19,477 bases of DNA from Ignavibacteriaceae bacterium. Lineage in GTDB: Bacteria > Bacteroidota > Ignavibacteria > Ignavibacteriales > Ignavibacteriaceae. The notes under the pieces were generated by a model. That model worked only from the letters and a program-made list of their open reading frames with translations. It made no database searches and was not told the DNA's origin. Made by a program: the position numbers and the translations under genes. Positions 6,703 through 13,820 of the stretch are shown piece by piece. Position 1 is the first letter of the stretch. Each line of letters begins with the position of its first letter. The stretch is from positions 1-19,477 of the forward strand of contig JALONF010000033.1 in the NCBI GenBank assembly GCA_025455085.1, read 5' to 3'.

Positions 6703-8039
6703 GTCGTAATAGATTTTTTTCTTTCCTTCAAATAAATATTTTTTCTTTTCTAAAATTTCTCATTACTACTAAATCACTTCTATTTTTTTTAATTGCCATA
6801 ATTTTATTTATGCTTTCCTGCGCGCCTGCTAAACGATTTCCGGAGAGCAAACAAAAAGATGAAAAAATTGAAAAGGAGGAGAAATTAGAAAAAGAAGAAA
6901 CGACCGAGTCAGAACCTAGTACTGCTGAGGTTAGAGTACTTTTAAACCGTTCTATCCCTTCTGAATCTCTAAAAGTTGAATCAACACTTTATCTATATAA
7001 TAAGGAAAGTAAAGTAGCTTTAGTTAAATCAGGTAATACCATTAATTGTTTGGAGAATTATGGTAAGCCAAGGTTGATAATAAATGGTGAAAATTTTGAC
7101 GGTGAAAAATTTTTTCTTTCTTCGGCTGAAAGCAATGGAATAATAAAAGTTAATGGAAAACGATATCGGGGCAAGATTCAAATCTCATTTTCCAATGATG
7201 CCTTAGATATTATCAATGTGCTGAATCTAGAAGATTATGTCAAAGGTGTGCTTGCCAAAGAAATGCCATTGGGCAAAGATGAAGAAAACCTTGAAGCATT
7301 AAAAGCGCTGGCGATCTGTGTAAGAACTTATGCTACACAAAAAATCGAAGACGGAAATATTTATTTTGATCTTTATGCTGACACTCGAGATCAGGTTTAC
7401 GGAGGAGTTGATGCAGAAAGTCCACTATCAAATAAAGCGGTAAAAGAAACAAATAATTTAATCCTTAAACACGATGGAAGTCAATCAATTATATTTTATC
7501 ATTCAACTTGCGGCGGTTATACTGAGTCCTCACAAAATGTATTTACAAAAGAATATATCCCTTATTTAACAAGTATCAAAGATGGTTCAGATCCTTATTG
7601 TAAAATCTCCCCGCGATTTGAATGGACAGAGACATACTCCAAAGAAATAATAATTAGCAGGTTAAAAAGTTATTCACTTCTTGATAATTCAAATTATCGT
7701 CTTGAAGATATATCTATTCTCAGCAGGTTTGACTCGGGCAGAGTGAATGAAATGGAAATTATAGTTAGTAGTGACGGAGGAGAAAAAAACTCTGTAATCA
7801 TAAAAGGAAATGAAATCAGAAGTATAATCCGGACAGCAGATGGCAAAATGATTCTCTGGAGTACTTTGTTTGATTTATCAGTCAGATCAAATTCTGTTAT
7901 TCTGATTGGAAAGGGTTTTGGTCATGGTGTTGGACTTTGCCAGTGGGGTGCAATCGCTCTTTCAAGGAAGGGATGGAACTACAAAGACATTTTAAATCAC
8001 TATTACCCTGGAATTGAAGCAAGTAAATTAAATGATTAA
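6699..8039 (+). CDS. SpoIID/LytB-domain lipoprotein (probable peptidoglycan lytic enzyme)
   Basis: A 446-residue protein starting with GTG, which overlaps the previous stop. A long N region precedes hydrophobic residues 26-39 and a lipobox FMLSC with Cys41, so it is a lipoprotein. Residues 47-75 are a Lys/Glu-rich linker. The SpoIID domain follows: NLEDYVKGVLAKEMP with the probable catalytic Glu188, ALKALAICVRTYA, FYHSTCGGYTESS around 266-278, and the C-terminal GKGFGHGVGLCQWGA near 405-418. Known: SpoIID of spore-formers is a lytic transglycosylase acting on denuded glycan strands. Related proteins occur in non-sporulating bacteria (LytB-like), probably in cell-wall remodelling or division. 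It shares an operon with maf, consistent with division or cell-wall work. Confidence 0.87.
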   Translation: MSRNRFFSFLQINIFSFLKFLITTKSLLFFLIAIILFMLSCAPAKRFPESKQKDEKIEKEEKLEKEETTESEPSTAEVRVLLNRSIPSESLKVESTLYLYNKESKVALVKSGNTINCLENYGKPRLIINGENFDGEKFFLSSAESNGIIKVNGKRYRGKIQISFSNDALDIINVLNLEDYVKGVLAKEMPLGKDEENLEALKALAICVRTYATQKIEDGNIYFDLYADTRDQVYGGVDAESPLSNKAVKETNNLILKHDGSQSIIFYHSTCGGYTESSQNVFTKEYIPYLTSIKDGSDPYCKISPRFEWTETYSKEIIISRLKSYSLLDNSNYRLEDISILSRFDSGRVNEMEIIVSSDGGEKNSVIIKGNEIRSIIRTADGKMILWSTLFDLSVRSNSVILIGKGFGHGVGLCQWGAIALSRKGWNYKDILNHYYPGIEASKLND

Positions 8040-8610
8040 AACTAGATTACAGATTTACCTGGCTTCAAAATCACCACGAAGGCGCAAACTCCTCAAACAG
8101 CTTGGAATAAAATTTAAATCATTTTCAGTGAACTCAACTGAAGATTTTTTAGATGGCGAACATCCGGTTGAATGTGTTAAAAGAATAGCTGTTGAAAAAA
8201 TGGATTTGGCCAAAAAAAGAGTTAATAACAGTATCATCATAACTGCTGATACGATAGTAGTCCTTAACGGAAAAGTTATCGGCAAACCTTCAAACAAAAA
8301 TGATGCATTAAAAATATTATCACTTTTAAGCGGCAAGGTGCATATTGTTTATACTGGTTTTTGTGTATTCAATCAAACGACTAATAAGCTGCTGCTCGAT
8401 TATGAAAGGACTGAAGTTGAGTTTCGTAAATTAACAAAAGATGAAATAGCTGATTACGTTGATGGCGGCAGTCCGATGGATAAAGCCGGTGCTTACGGCA
8501 TACAAGATGATTTTGGGGCTGTATTCGTAAAGCGAATTAACGGTTGCTATTATAATGTTGTTGGATTACCATTAACAAAACTTTACAATGCTCTTCGGAA
8601 AGTAACCTGA
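8032..8610 (+). CDS. maf: Maf nucleotide pyrophosphatase (dTTP/UTP type)
   Basis: This cytosolic house-cleaning enzyme hydrolyses dTTP, UTP and modified nucleotides to monophosphates. 192 residues, the normal size. Seen: LASKSPRRRKLL with the Maf signature SxSPRR (Ser12-Arg17), SADT-type motif as TADTIV with the catalytic Asp73, KPSNKNDALKILSLLSGK, VYTGFCV, and GSPMDKAGAYGIQD at 146-159. The last block is typical of the YhdE (dTTPase/UTPase) branch and not the YceF 7-methyl-GTP branch. The ATG overlaps the end of the SpoIID gene by 8 bases, so translation is coupled. Confidence 0.93.
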   Translation: MIKTRLQIYLASKSPRRRKLLKQLGIKFKSFSVNSTEDFLDGEHPVECVKRIAVEKMDLAKKRVNNSIIITADTIVVLNGKVIGKPSNKNDALKILSLLSGKVHIVYTGFCVFNQTTNKLLLDYERTEVEFRKLTKDEIADYVDGGSPMDKAGAYGIQDDFGAVFVKRINGCYYNVVGLPLTKLYNALRKVT

Positions 8611-8611
8611 T

Positions 8612-9565
8612 TTGCTGAAAAAACTCAAACAAAAAGTTATCATCTCAGTTGTAATCGCCGGAATTCTGTATCTTGCTTTTACTATCTATGCTGATATTAA
8701 TCAAGTTATAACAGCTTTCAAACAGTTTAATTTACTTCTTTTGCCACTACTTCTGGTTCTCTCCTTCTTGAATTATTTTGCACGTTTTCTTAAATGGGAT
8801 TACTATCTCTCGATCGTAAAAGTGAAAATGAAGAAAATAGATTCTCTTTCAACTTTTATGTCAGGACTTATTATGAGTGTTACTCCTGCTAAGCTGGGTG
8901 AAGTTCTTAAATCAGTTCTTGTTAAGGAAATTACCGGAGAACCGATCAGCAAAACAGCTCCAATTGTACTTGCAGAGCGGATAACGGATTTTTTATCACT
9001 ACTACTAATTGCAATTTTTGGTGCATTTGTATTCGATTACGGTGGTAATATTACAATTATTGTTGCCGCATTTTTCGTTATACTGATCATCATTATCAGC
9101 AATAAAAAAATTGCTTTTCCGCTCATCAATCTTTCTGAAAGAATTCCCTTCATTAAAAAATATATCCATAATATTCATTCAGCCTATGAAAGTTCGTACA
9201 AACTCTTAAAACTTAAGCCGCTCATTTTAATGACAATACTCAGTTTGATATCATGGGGCTTTGAATGCCTGGGTTATTATTTTATTCTTAAAAATTTTGA
9301 TGCCGATTTTGGACTTCTCTGGGCTTCATTTAGTTACAGCTTTTCAACAATTGTTGGAGCAATTTCAATGCTGCCCGGTGGACTTGGTCTAACTGAAGGA
9401 TCTTTGACTTATCTTTTAATTGGAAAAGGAATTTCAGCTGATATTTCTGTTGCAACAACATTCATTATAAGAGCAGTTACATTATGGTTTGCTGTACTGG
9501 TTGGAATTGTCAGCTTATCGTTCTATCAAAAGAGATTCGGACAAATTAAAGCAGAATCAGTTTAA
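8612..9565 (+). CDS. UPF0104 / lysylphosphatidylglycerol synthase-like integral membrane protein
   Basis: A 317-residue protein with about eight membrane segments. Family motifs are visible: SGLIMSVTPAKLGEVLKSVLVKE (about 84-106), APIVLAERITD (116-126) and ISMLPGGLGLTEGS (251-264). These match the YbhN/AglD/MprF N-terminal flippase superfamily, whose members handle or translocate lipids or lipid-linked compounds; no aminoacyl-transfer domain is present. The start is TTG at 8612, one base after the maf stop, with no better ATG nearby, so it is translationally linked to maf. The substrate is unknown. Confidence 0.85.
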   Translation: MLKKLKQKVIISVVIAGILYLAFTIYADINQVITAFKQFNLLLLPLLLVLSFLNYFARFLKWDYYLSIVKVKMKKIDSLSTFMSGLIMSVTPAKLGEVLKSVLVKEITGEPISKTAPIVLAERITDFLSLLLIAIFGAFVFDYGGNITIIVAAFFVILIIIISNKKIAFPLINLSERIPFIKKYIHNIHSAYESSYKLLKLKPLILMTILSLISWGFECLGYYFILKNFDADFGLLWASFSYSFSTIVGAISMLPGGLGLTEGSLTYLLIGKGISADISVATTFIIRAVTLWFAVLVGIVSLSFYQKRFGQIKAESV

Positions 9566-9681
9566 TTTATTCCGTAATTGTATAAGTAGCTGGAATGGGG
9601 GCAAAGACTTATCATTTCCCTGATATTTTAGTTAAGAAGTTATAGCGAAATTTGTTTAATAAGATCATACTTAATATTAAG

Positions 9682-9721
9682 GCATATTTCCTTGATTTAA
9701 AGGAATATGCTTGGTATTTTT
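9682..9721 (+). terminator. Hairpin at the end of the maf operon, overlapping the next promoter
   Basis: GCATATTTCCTT (9682-9693) pairs with AAGGAATATGC (9700-9710) with one bulged T, then TTGG and a T run (9717-9721). As RNA it could terminate the upstream operon. As DNA it covers the TTG box and spacer of the promoter at 9692-9722, so it may instead be a repressor or activator site. The sequence does not decide. Confidence 0.5.
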
Positions 9722-9722
9722 G
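9692..9722 (+). promoter_or_regulatory. Bacteroidota-type promoter of the YtxH-DUF948-EF-G2 unit
   Basis: TTG (9692-9694), exactly 20 bases, TATTTTTG (9715-9722), a perfect TAnnTTTG. It lies 30 bases before the YtxH-like ATG at 9753. The TTG lies within the loop-proximal end of the palindrome at 9682-9710. Confidence 0.6.
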
Positions 9723-9752
9723 TGCCCCACTAATAAATGAAAGGAAACGATT

Positions 9753-10175
9753 ATGGGACAAGGGAATAATTTCAAAAAAGGTCTTTTAATAGGCTTTTTT
9801 GCCGGTGGAGCCTTAGGTGCAGCTCTAGCATTACTATTTGCTCCCAAGAGTGGAAAGGAATTGAGACGAGACATCAAAGAAAAGAGCGAAGAGTATCTAG
9901 ACGAAGCTGAAAAATATATTTCTCAGGCAAAAGAAAAAGCAGTCGATTTGATGAATGAGGGTAAAAAAAGATCAGAAAAACTAATCAAAGATGCAAAGGA
10001 TAAATCAGATCAGCTTATGAAAGATGCTGAAAAAGTTTACAAAGATGCAAAGGGCAAAGTCTCTGATTCTTTGAAAACCGGTAAAGAAACTTATGAAGAA
10101 AAAAGAGATCAGATTAAAGATGCAATCAAAGCTGGTGTTGATGCTTATAAAGAATCCAAACATACCGGGGAATAA
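9753..10175 (+). CDS. YtxH-like membrane-anchored helical protein
   Basis: 140 residues. Residues 9-30 form one glycine/alanine-rich membrane helix (GLLIGFFAGGALGAALALLFAP), followed directly by PKSGKELRRDIKEK, the YtxH-family junction. The remaining 105 residues are highly charged, rich in Lys, Asp, Glu and Ala with about 11-residue periodicity (KDAKDKSDQLM, KDAEKVYKDAK), predicting a long amphipathic or coiled-coil helix similar to LEA/apolipoprotein-like proteins. Known: Bacillus YtxH is a general-stress protein encoded beside YtxG, a DUF948 protein; the same pairing occurs here. AGGAAA lies 7 bases before the ATG. It is probably an envelope stress protein; biochemical activity is unknown. 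Confidence 0.82.
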   Translation: MGQGNNFKKGLLIGFFAGGALGAALALLFAPKSGKELRRDIKEKSEEYLDEAEKYISQAKEKAVDLMNEGKKRSEKLIKDAKDKSDQLMKDAEKVYKDAKGKVSDSLKTGKETYEEKRDQIKDAIKAGVDAYKESKHTGE

Positions 10176-10183
10176 TATTTTTA

Positions 10184-10567
10184 ATGACATTAATTGATGT
10201 ATTAACAGTTGTTGTTCTGATTCTTGTTTCGGCCCTTATCGTTTTCTTGATTATATATCTTGGAAAAATAACACGATCTATACAGGACTTGCAGAAGGAT
10301 ATAGGTGATCTTTCTGACAGGATGGAACCATTAGTATCTTCTCTGTCAGATCTTACATCAAAACTCTCGGAATTGAGCGATAGTGCTAAGAGACAACTGG
10401 AAGCTACGAAGAGCATAGTTTTCAGCGTGAAGGACAGAGTTGAAAGAATACTTGGATTTGAAGAAAAAATAAGAGCCGGAATTGAAGGCCCTGTAATGGG
10501 TGTCCTCAATCAGTTTAAAGCAATCTCGAACGGAGTAAGCACTTTTCTCAACTACCTTAAAAAATAA
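10184..10567 (+). CDS. DUF948-domain membrane protein (YtxG-like)
   Basis: 127 residues: an N-terminal membrane helix (residues 4-25, IDVLTVVVLILVSALIVFLI), then an alpha-helical coiled-coil part with heptad-like spacing (IQDLQKDIGDLSDRMEPLVSSLSDLTSKLSELSDSAKRQLE) that matches the DUF948 pattern, and a short C-terminal segment with GVLNQFKAISNGVSTFL. It lies 8 bases after the YtxH-like gene, so they form one unit, mirroring the ytxGH pair of Bacillus. The two may interact through their charged helices at the membrane. Molecular function is unknown. Confidence 0.82.
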   Translation: MTLIDVLTVVVLILVSALIVFLIIYLGKITRSIQDLQKDIGDLSDRMEPLVSSLSDLTSKLSELSDSAKRQLEATKSIVFSVKDRVERILGFEEKIRAGIEGPVMGVLNQFKAISNGVSTFLNYLKK

Positions 10568-10603
10568 ATTTCATACTAACTAAATACTTCCAGGAGGATT
10601 CCA

Positions 10604-12676
10604 TTGAAAGAGTATATTTCGGAGGCTATACGAAATATTGCATTTGTCGGTCACGGCGGAAGCGGTAAAACTACACTATCAGAAATTATTCTTTACACTG
10701 CAAAAGAAATCAATCGAATAGGTAAGATTGAAGACGGGAATACGGTTTCAGATTATACACCAAACGAAATTGACAAGCAGATTTCCATTTCATCTTCTCT
10801 AATGAATGTTGAATGGAACAACACAAAAATTAATATTATCGATGCACCCGGTTTTTCTGATTTTATAGGTGATGTAAAGAGTGCCTTGAAAGTATGCGAT
10901 ACTGCTGTGATCGTCGTTAAATCTGCAGAGGGAATAGAAGTCGGAACTGATGCTGCAAAGAGTGTAATTGATGAATACAAATTACCTTCCTCAATAATAA
11001 TCAATAAAGCAGATAGTGAACATTCTACATTCTTTGATACATATGAAGAAATTAAAGAAAGAATTCATCCCGGGGCTACAGTTATAACTTTTCCAGTATC
11101 CGAGGGAATTCACTTTAATAGTATTGTTGATGTAATTTCAATGAAGAATTATACCTATGGGGAAGCAGGCAGCAGGAATGTAACTGAATCAGAAATTCCT
11201 GGTAATTTAAAGGAACAGGCAGATAATTTCAGGACTCAATTAATTGAGAAGGTTGCTGAATATTCGGAAGATTTGATGAATAAATATTTTGAGAATGGTT
11301 CACTTTCGGATGACGAACTAAAAAAAGGAATTAAAGCTTCAATAATTAATGGAAATCTTGTCCCAGTATTTGCACTATCTTCAACGAAGGCAATCGGTAT
11401 AAATAACTTTTTAGATTTTGTAAGTAATTATTTCCCCTCACCAGCTGATAGGGGAACCGTTAGTGCAAAGCTTGCAAATAAGAACGAACCCGTTTTAGTT
11501 AAAGTTGATCCCAATGGTGAGCCAGTTTTATTTGTATTTAAAACAATTTCCGAGCAGCACGTTGGCGAACTATCACTTTTCAAATTAATTTCTGGTAAAG
11601 TTTCTCCAGGATTGGATTTACTGAATGAAAATAATAATAAAACCGAAAGATTAAACCAGCTCTTCACATTAAATGGTCATAACCGGAAAGATATATCACA
11701 GGTAGTTGCAGGTGATATTGCTGCAGTTGTTAAACTAAAAGATACTCATACCAATAATACTATCGCTTCAAAAAACTATTCTGTTATAGTTGACCCGATA
11801 GAATTTCCTGACCCTGTTATTCGCGGAGCCATCAAGGCAAAAGCAAAAGGAGATGAAGATAAAATAGCAACTGGTCTTCACACTTTACACGAAGAGGATC
11901 CGTCTTTCAATGTTAAATTTGATCCTGAAATATCACAGACAATTATTTCCGGTCAGGGTGAGCTTCAATTAATGCTTGCTGTTAAAAGATTGAAAGACAG
12001 ATACGGTGTTGAAGTTGATCTGGTTGAACCAAGAATTCCTTACCGCGAAACAATAAAAGCAGTTGCAAACGATGTTGAGTACAAACATAAACAGTATGGA
12101 CACATTCATATAAAAATGGAACCTCTTCCAAGAGGAAAAGGATTTGAGTTTGTTAATGCAATTGTTGGCGGTGTTGTGCCGGGCAGATTTATTCCCGCTG
12201 TTGAAAAAGGAGTAATTGAAACAATGACCAAAGGTGTCCTTGCGGGCAATCAAGTCGTTGATGTTAAAGTAACACTTTTTGATGGAACTTATCACACAGT
12301 TGACTCTGATGAAATGTCATTTAAGATAGCCGCAAGTCAGGGTTTCAAAAAAGGATTTCTCGAAGCTAAACCTGTTTTGCTCGAACCGATATATGAAATT
12401 GAAGTGAAAGTTCCTGAAGAGTATATGGGCGATGTTATGGGTGATATTTCAAGTAAGCGTGGAAAAATCTTGGGTATGGACAGCGATGGACGTTTCCAGG
12501 TAATCAAAGCTCTTGTCCCTCTTGCTGAGCTGTACAAATACTCTTCCAATCTTAGAAGCTTAACACAAGGTAGGGGAGTGCATAAACGTAAGTTTGATCA
12601 CTATGAAGAAATGCCTAAAGAAATTGAACAGAAAGTGATTGAAGAGTACAAGAAATCACGGGAAGAAGAAAACTAA
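10604..12676 (+). CDS. fusA2: Elongation factor G paralogue (EF-G2 type) with altered GTPase and domain IV motifs
   Basis: 690 residues with full EF-G architecture: G domain, domain II, III, IV (VPYRETIK-type entry as IPYRETIK, GGVVPGRFIPAVEKG) and V (EPIYEIEVKVPEEYMGDVMGDISSKRGKILGM). P-loop GHGGSGKT is at 16-23 and NKAD at 134-137. Odd features: switch I RGITI is KQISI (58-62); the DTPGH motif is DAPGF, so the catalytic His is Phe84; and domain IV reads YKHKQYGHIHIK at 493-504, lacking the usual SGGRGQ-like tip loop. Known: EF-G2 of Thermus has DAPGY, and a Bacteroides EF-G paralogue lacking GTPase activity has been reported to act during starvation. It is therefore probably a specialised or regulatory factor and not the main EF-G. 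TTG start, with AGGAGG 7 bases before. Confidence 0.88.
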   Translation: MKEYISEAIRNIAFVGHGGSGKTTLSEIILYTAKEINRIGKIEDGNTVSDYTPNEIDKQISISSSLMNVEWNNTKINIIDAPGFSDFIGDVKSALKVCDTAVIVVKSAEGIEVGTDAAKSVIDEYKLPSSIIINKADSEHSTFFDTYEEIKERIHPGATVITFPVSEGIHFNSIVDVISMKNYTYGEAGSRNVTESEIPGNLKEQADNFRTQLIEKVAEYSEDLMNKYFENGSLSDDELKKGIKASIINGNLVPVFALSSTKAIGINNFLDFVSNYFPSPADRGTVSAKLANKNEPVLVKVDPNGEPVLFVFKTISEQHVGELSLFKLISGKVSPGLDLLNENNNKTERLNQLFTLNGHNRKDISQVVAGDIAAVVKLKDTHTNNTIASKNYSVIVDPIEFPDPVIRGAIKAKAKGDEDKIATGLHTLHEEDPSFNVKFDPEISQTIISGQGELQLMLAVKRLKDRYGVEVDLVEPRIPYRETIKAVANDVEYKHKQYGHIHIKMEPLPRGKGFEFVNAIVGGVVPGRFIPAVEKGVIETMTKGVLAGNQVVDVKVTLFDGTYHTVDSDEMSFKIAASQGFKKGFLEAKPVLLEPIYEIEVKVPEEYMGDVMGDISSKRGKILGMDSDGRFQVIKALVPLAELYKYSSNLRSLTQGRGVHKRKFDHYEEMPKEIEQKVIEEYKKSREEEN

Positions 12677-12692
12677 TTCAGCATATTAAATC

Positions 12693-12719
12693 AGGCGGAT
12701 GATATCCGCCTATTTTTTT
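12693..12719 (+). terminator. Rho-independent terminator after the EF-G2 gene
   Basis: A perfect 8-bp stem AGGCGGAT (12693-12700) / ATCCGCCT (12704-12711) with a GAT loop, one A, then seven T (12713-12719). It lies 16 bases after the EF-G2 stop and ends 9 bases before the HIT gene start. Confidence 0.88.
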
Positions 12720-12728
12720 ACATCTTAT

Positions 12729-13232
12729 ATGAAAAATTTGTGGTCTCCCTGGAGATCTAACTACATAGAATCATTCAAGACTGAACAGTCAGCCGGAAAG
12801 TGTATATTCTGTGAAGCAGTTGAAAAAGATATCTCGGATCCCAACAACCTTGTTATCCGGAAGGCTGAGAACACAATTGTCATAATGAATTTGTATCCAT
12901 ACAACAATGGCCATTTAATGATTGTTCCGAAAAGACATATTGGTTCCATCGAGCAAATAACTCCTGAAGAGTCCCACGAGTTAATGGATGAAATTGTTTT
13001 GGCTGAAAAAGTATTGCAAAAAGTTTATTCACCGCAAGGATTCAACATAGGTGCAAACCTTGGCAGAGCGGGCGGTGCTGGAATCGAAGAGCATATTCAC
13101 TTTCATATCGTTCCAAGATGGAACGGTGATACTAACTTTATGCCGGCTATTGGTGAAGTAAAAGTCATCTCGCAGGATTTAGCGGAGACTAAAAAAAGAT
13201 TGTTAGCCGGTTACAAAGAAATCCTCATTTAG
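12729..13232 (+). CDS. HIT-family nucleotide hydrolase/phosphorylase (Ap4A-type)
   Basis: A 167-residue cytosolic protein beginning MKNLWSPWRSNYI, the usual start of this family. Seen: CIFC (Cys25, Cys28) and KRH (His70), likely zinc ligands as in other long HIT proteins; PYNNGHLMIVPKRH; GFNIGANLGRAGGAGIEEHIHFHIVPRW, with the histidine triad His122-x-His124-x-His126. Members cleave dinucleoside polyphosphates or nucleotidyl conjugates through a nucleotidyl-His intermediate; an AP-4-A phosphorylase-like role is likely, with the substrate not certain. An earlier ATG at 12699 lies inside the EF-G2 terminator and adds a tail foreign to the family, so I start at 12729. It is first of a three-gene series with the MORN lipoprotein and DUF72 genes. 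Confidence 0.9.
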   Translation: MKNLWSPWRSNYIESFKTEQSAGKCIFCEAVEKDISDPNNLVIRKAENTIVIMNLYPYNNGHLMIVPKRHIGSIEQITPEESHELMDEIVLAEKVLQKVYSPQGFNIGANLGRAGGAGIEEHIHFHIVPRWNGDTNFMPAIGEVKVISQDLAETKKRLLAGYKEILI

Positions 13233-13266
13233 ATTATTATTCACTCCTTATTAAAAATAAATAATT

Positions 13267-13812
13267 ATGAATGCATCTAAACTTTACAAGCTTGCTATTC
13301 TTTTTGGTATAATATCTTTTATATCGTTTTACTCTTGTGCAAAGGAAGAAACTCCAAAGTCATCACTAATAATAAAAGATAATCTATTATATAAGCAAAA
13401 CAGCAACATTCCGTTTACTGGCAGGGAAAGGGCTTTAGTAAATAATCAAATAGTTGAGTATGATGTCAAAGATGGTTATAAACACGGAGAGTTTAGAATA
13501 TTCAGCAAAGATGGAGTTCTTGAAATGGAAGGTCAATTAGATAGCAACAAAAATGTCGGTCGATGGAAATATTATTATGCTAATGGCCAGATTGAATCAG
13601 AAGGTTTATTCGAAAATGATTTGCCCGACGGATTATGGTTATGGAATTATCCCGATGGAAAGAAAAGAGAAGAAGGTAATTACAATATGGGACAAAAAGT
13701 TGGAATGTGGTACCAGTATGACAACAACGGCGAAATTATTTATGAAATAAATCATGATTCCGGTGATACCTTGAAAAGACCAGATACAAACCAGGAGTTC
13801 CTCAAGAACTAA
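13267..13812 (+). CDS. MORN-variant repeat lipoprotein
   Basis: 181 residues. N-terminal hydrophobic segment (about 7-21) and FYSC lipobox with Cys24, so probably lipid-anchored in the envelope. From about residue 70 come four repeats of roughly 24 residues with the pattern G-x-W/F-x-x-Y/F-x-x-(D/N)G-x-x-x-x-x-G: HGEFRIFSKDG, VGRWKYYYANG, DGLWLWNYPDG and VGMWYQYDNNG. These are MORN_2-type repeats, common in Bacteroidota envelope proteins, with no catalytic residues; they probably give a flat beta-sheet scaffold. 34 bases after the HIT gene and 8 bases before the DUF72 gene. No specific function can be named. Confidence 0.8.
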   Translation: MNASKLYKLAILFGIISFISFYSCAKEETPKSSLIIKDNLLYKQNSNIPFTGRERALVNNQIVEYDVKDGYKHGEFRIFSKDGVLEMEGQLDSNKNVGRWKYYYANGQIESEGLFENDLPDGLWLWNYPDGKKREEGNYNMGQKVGMWYQYDNNGEIIYEINHDSGDTLKRPDTNQEFLKN

Positions 13813-13820
13813 TTATTACT

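Noticed and set aside
6699..8039. Concluding that the organism sporulates because of a SpoIID domain
   Set aside because: SpoIID/LytB domains are widespread in non-sporulating bacteria, and the lipoprotein form with a Gram-negative context argues against sporulation.
11969..12549. Minus-strand open frames opposite the EF-G2 gene
   Set aside because: They lie wholly within a conserved coding sequence and have low-complexity composition without recognisable domains.
12699..12728. Upstream ATG extending the HIT protein by 10 residues
   Set aside because: The ATG lies inside the terminator hairpin of the EF-G2 gene, and the added residues do not resemble the family, whose members begin near MKNLWSPWR.
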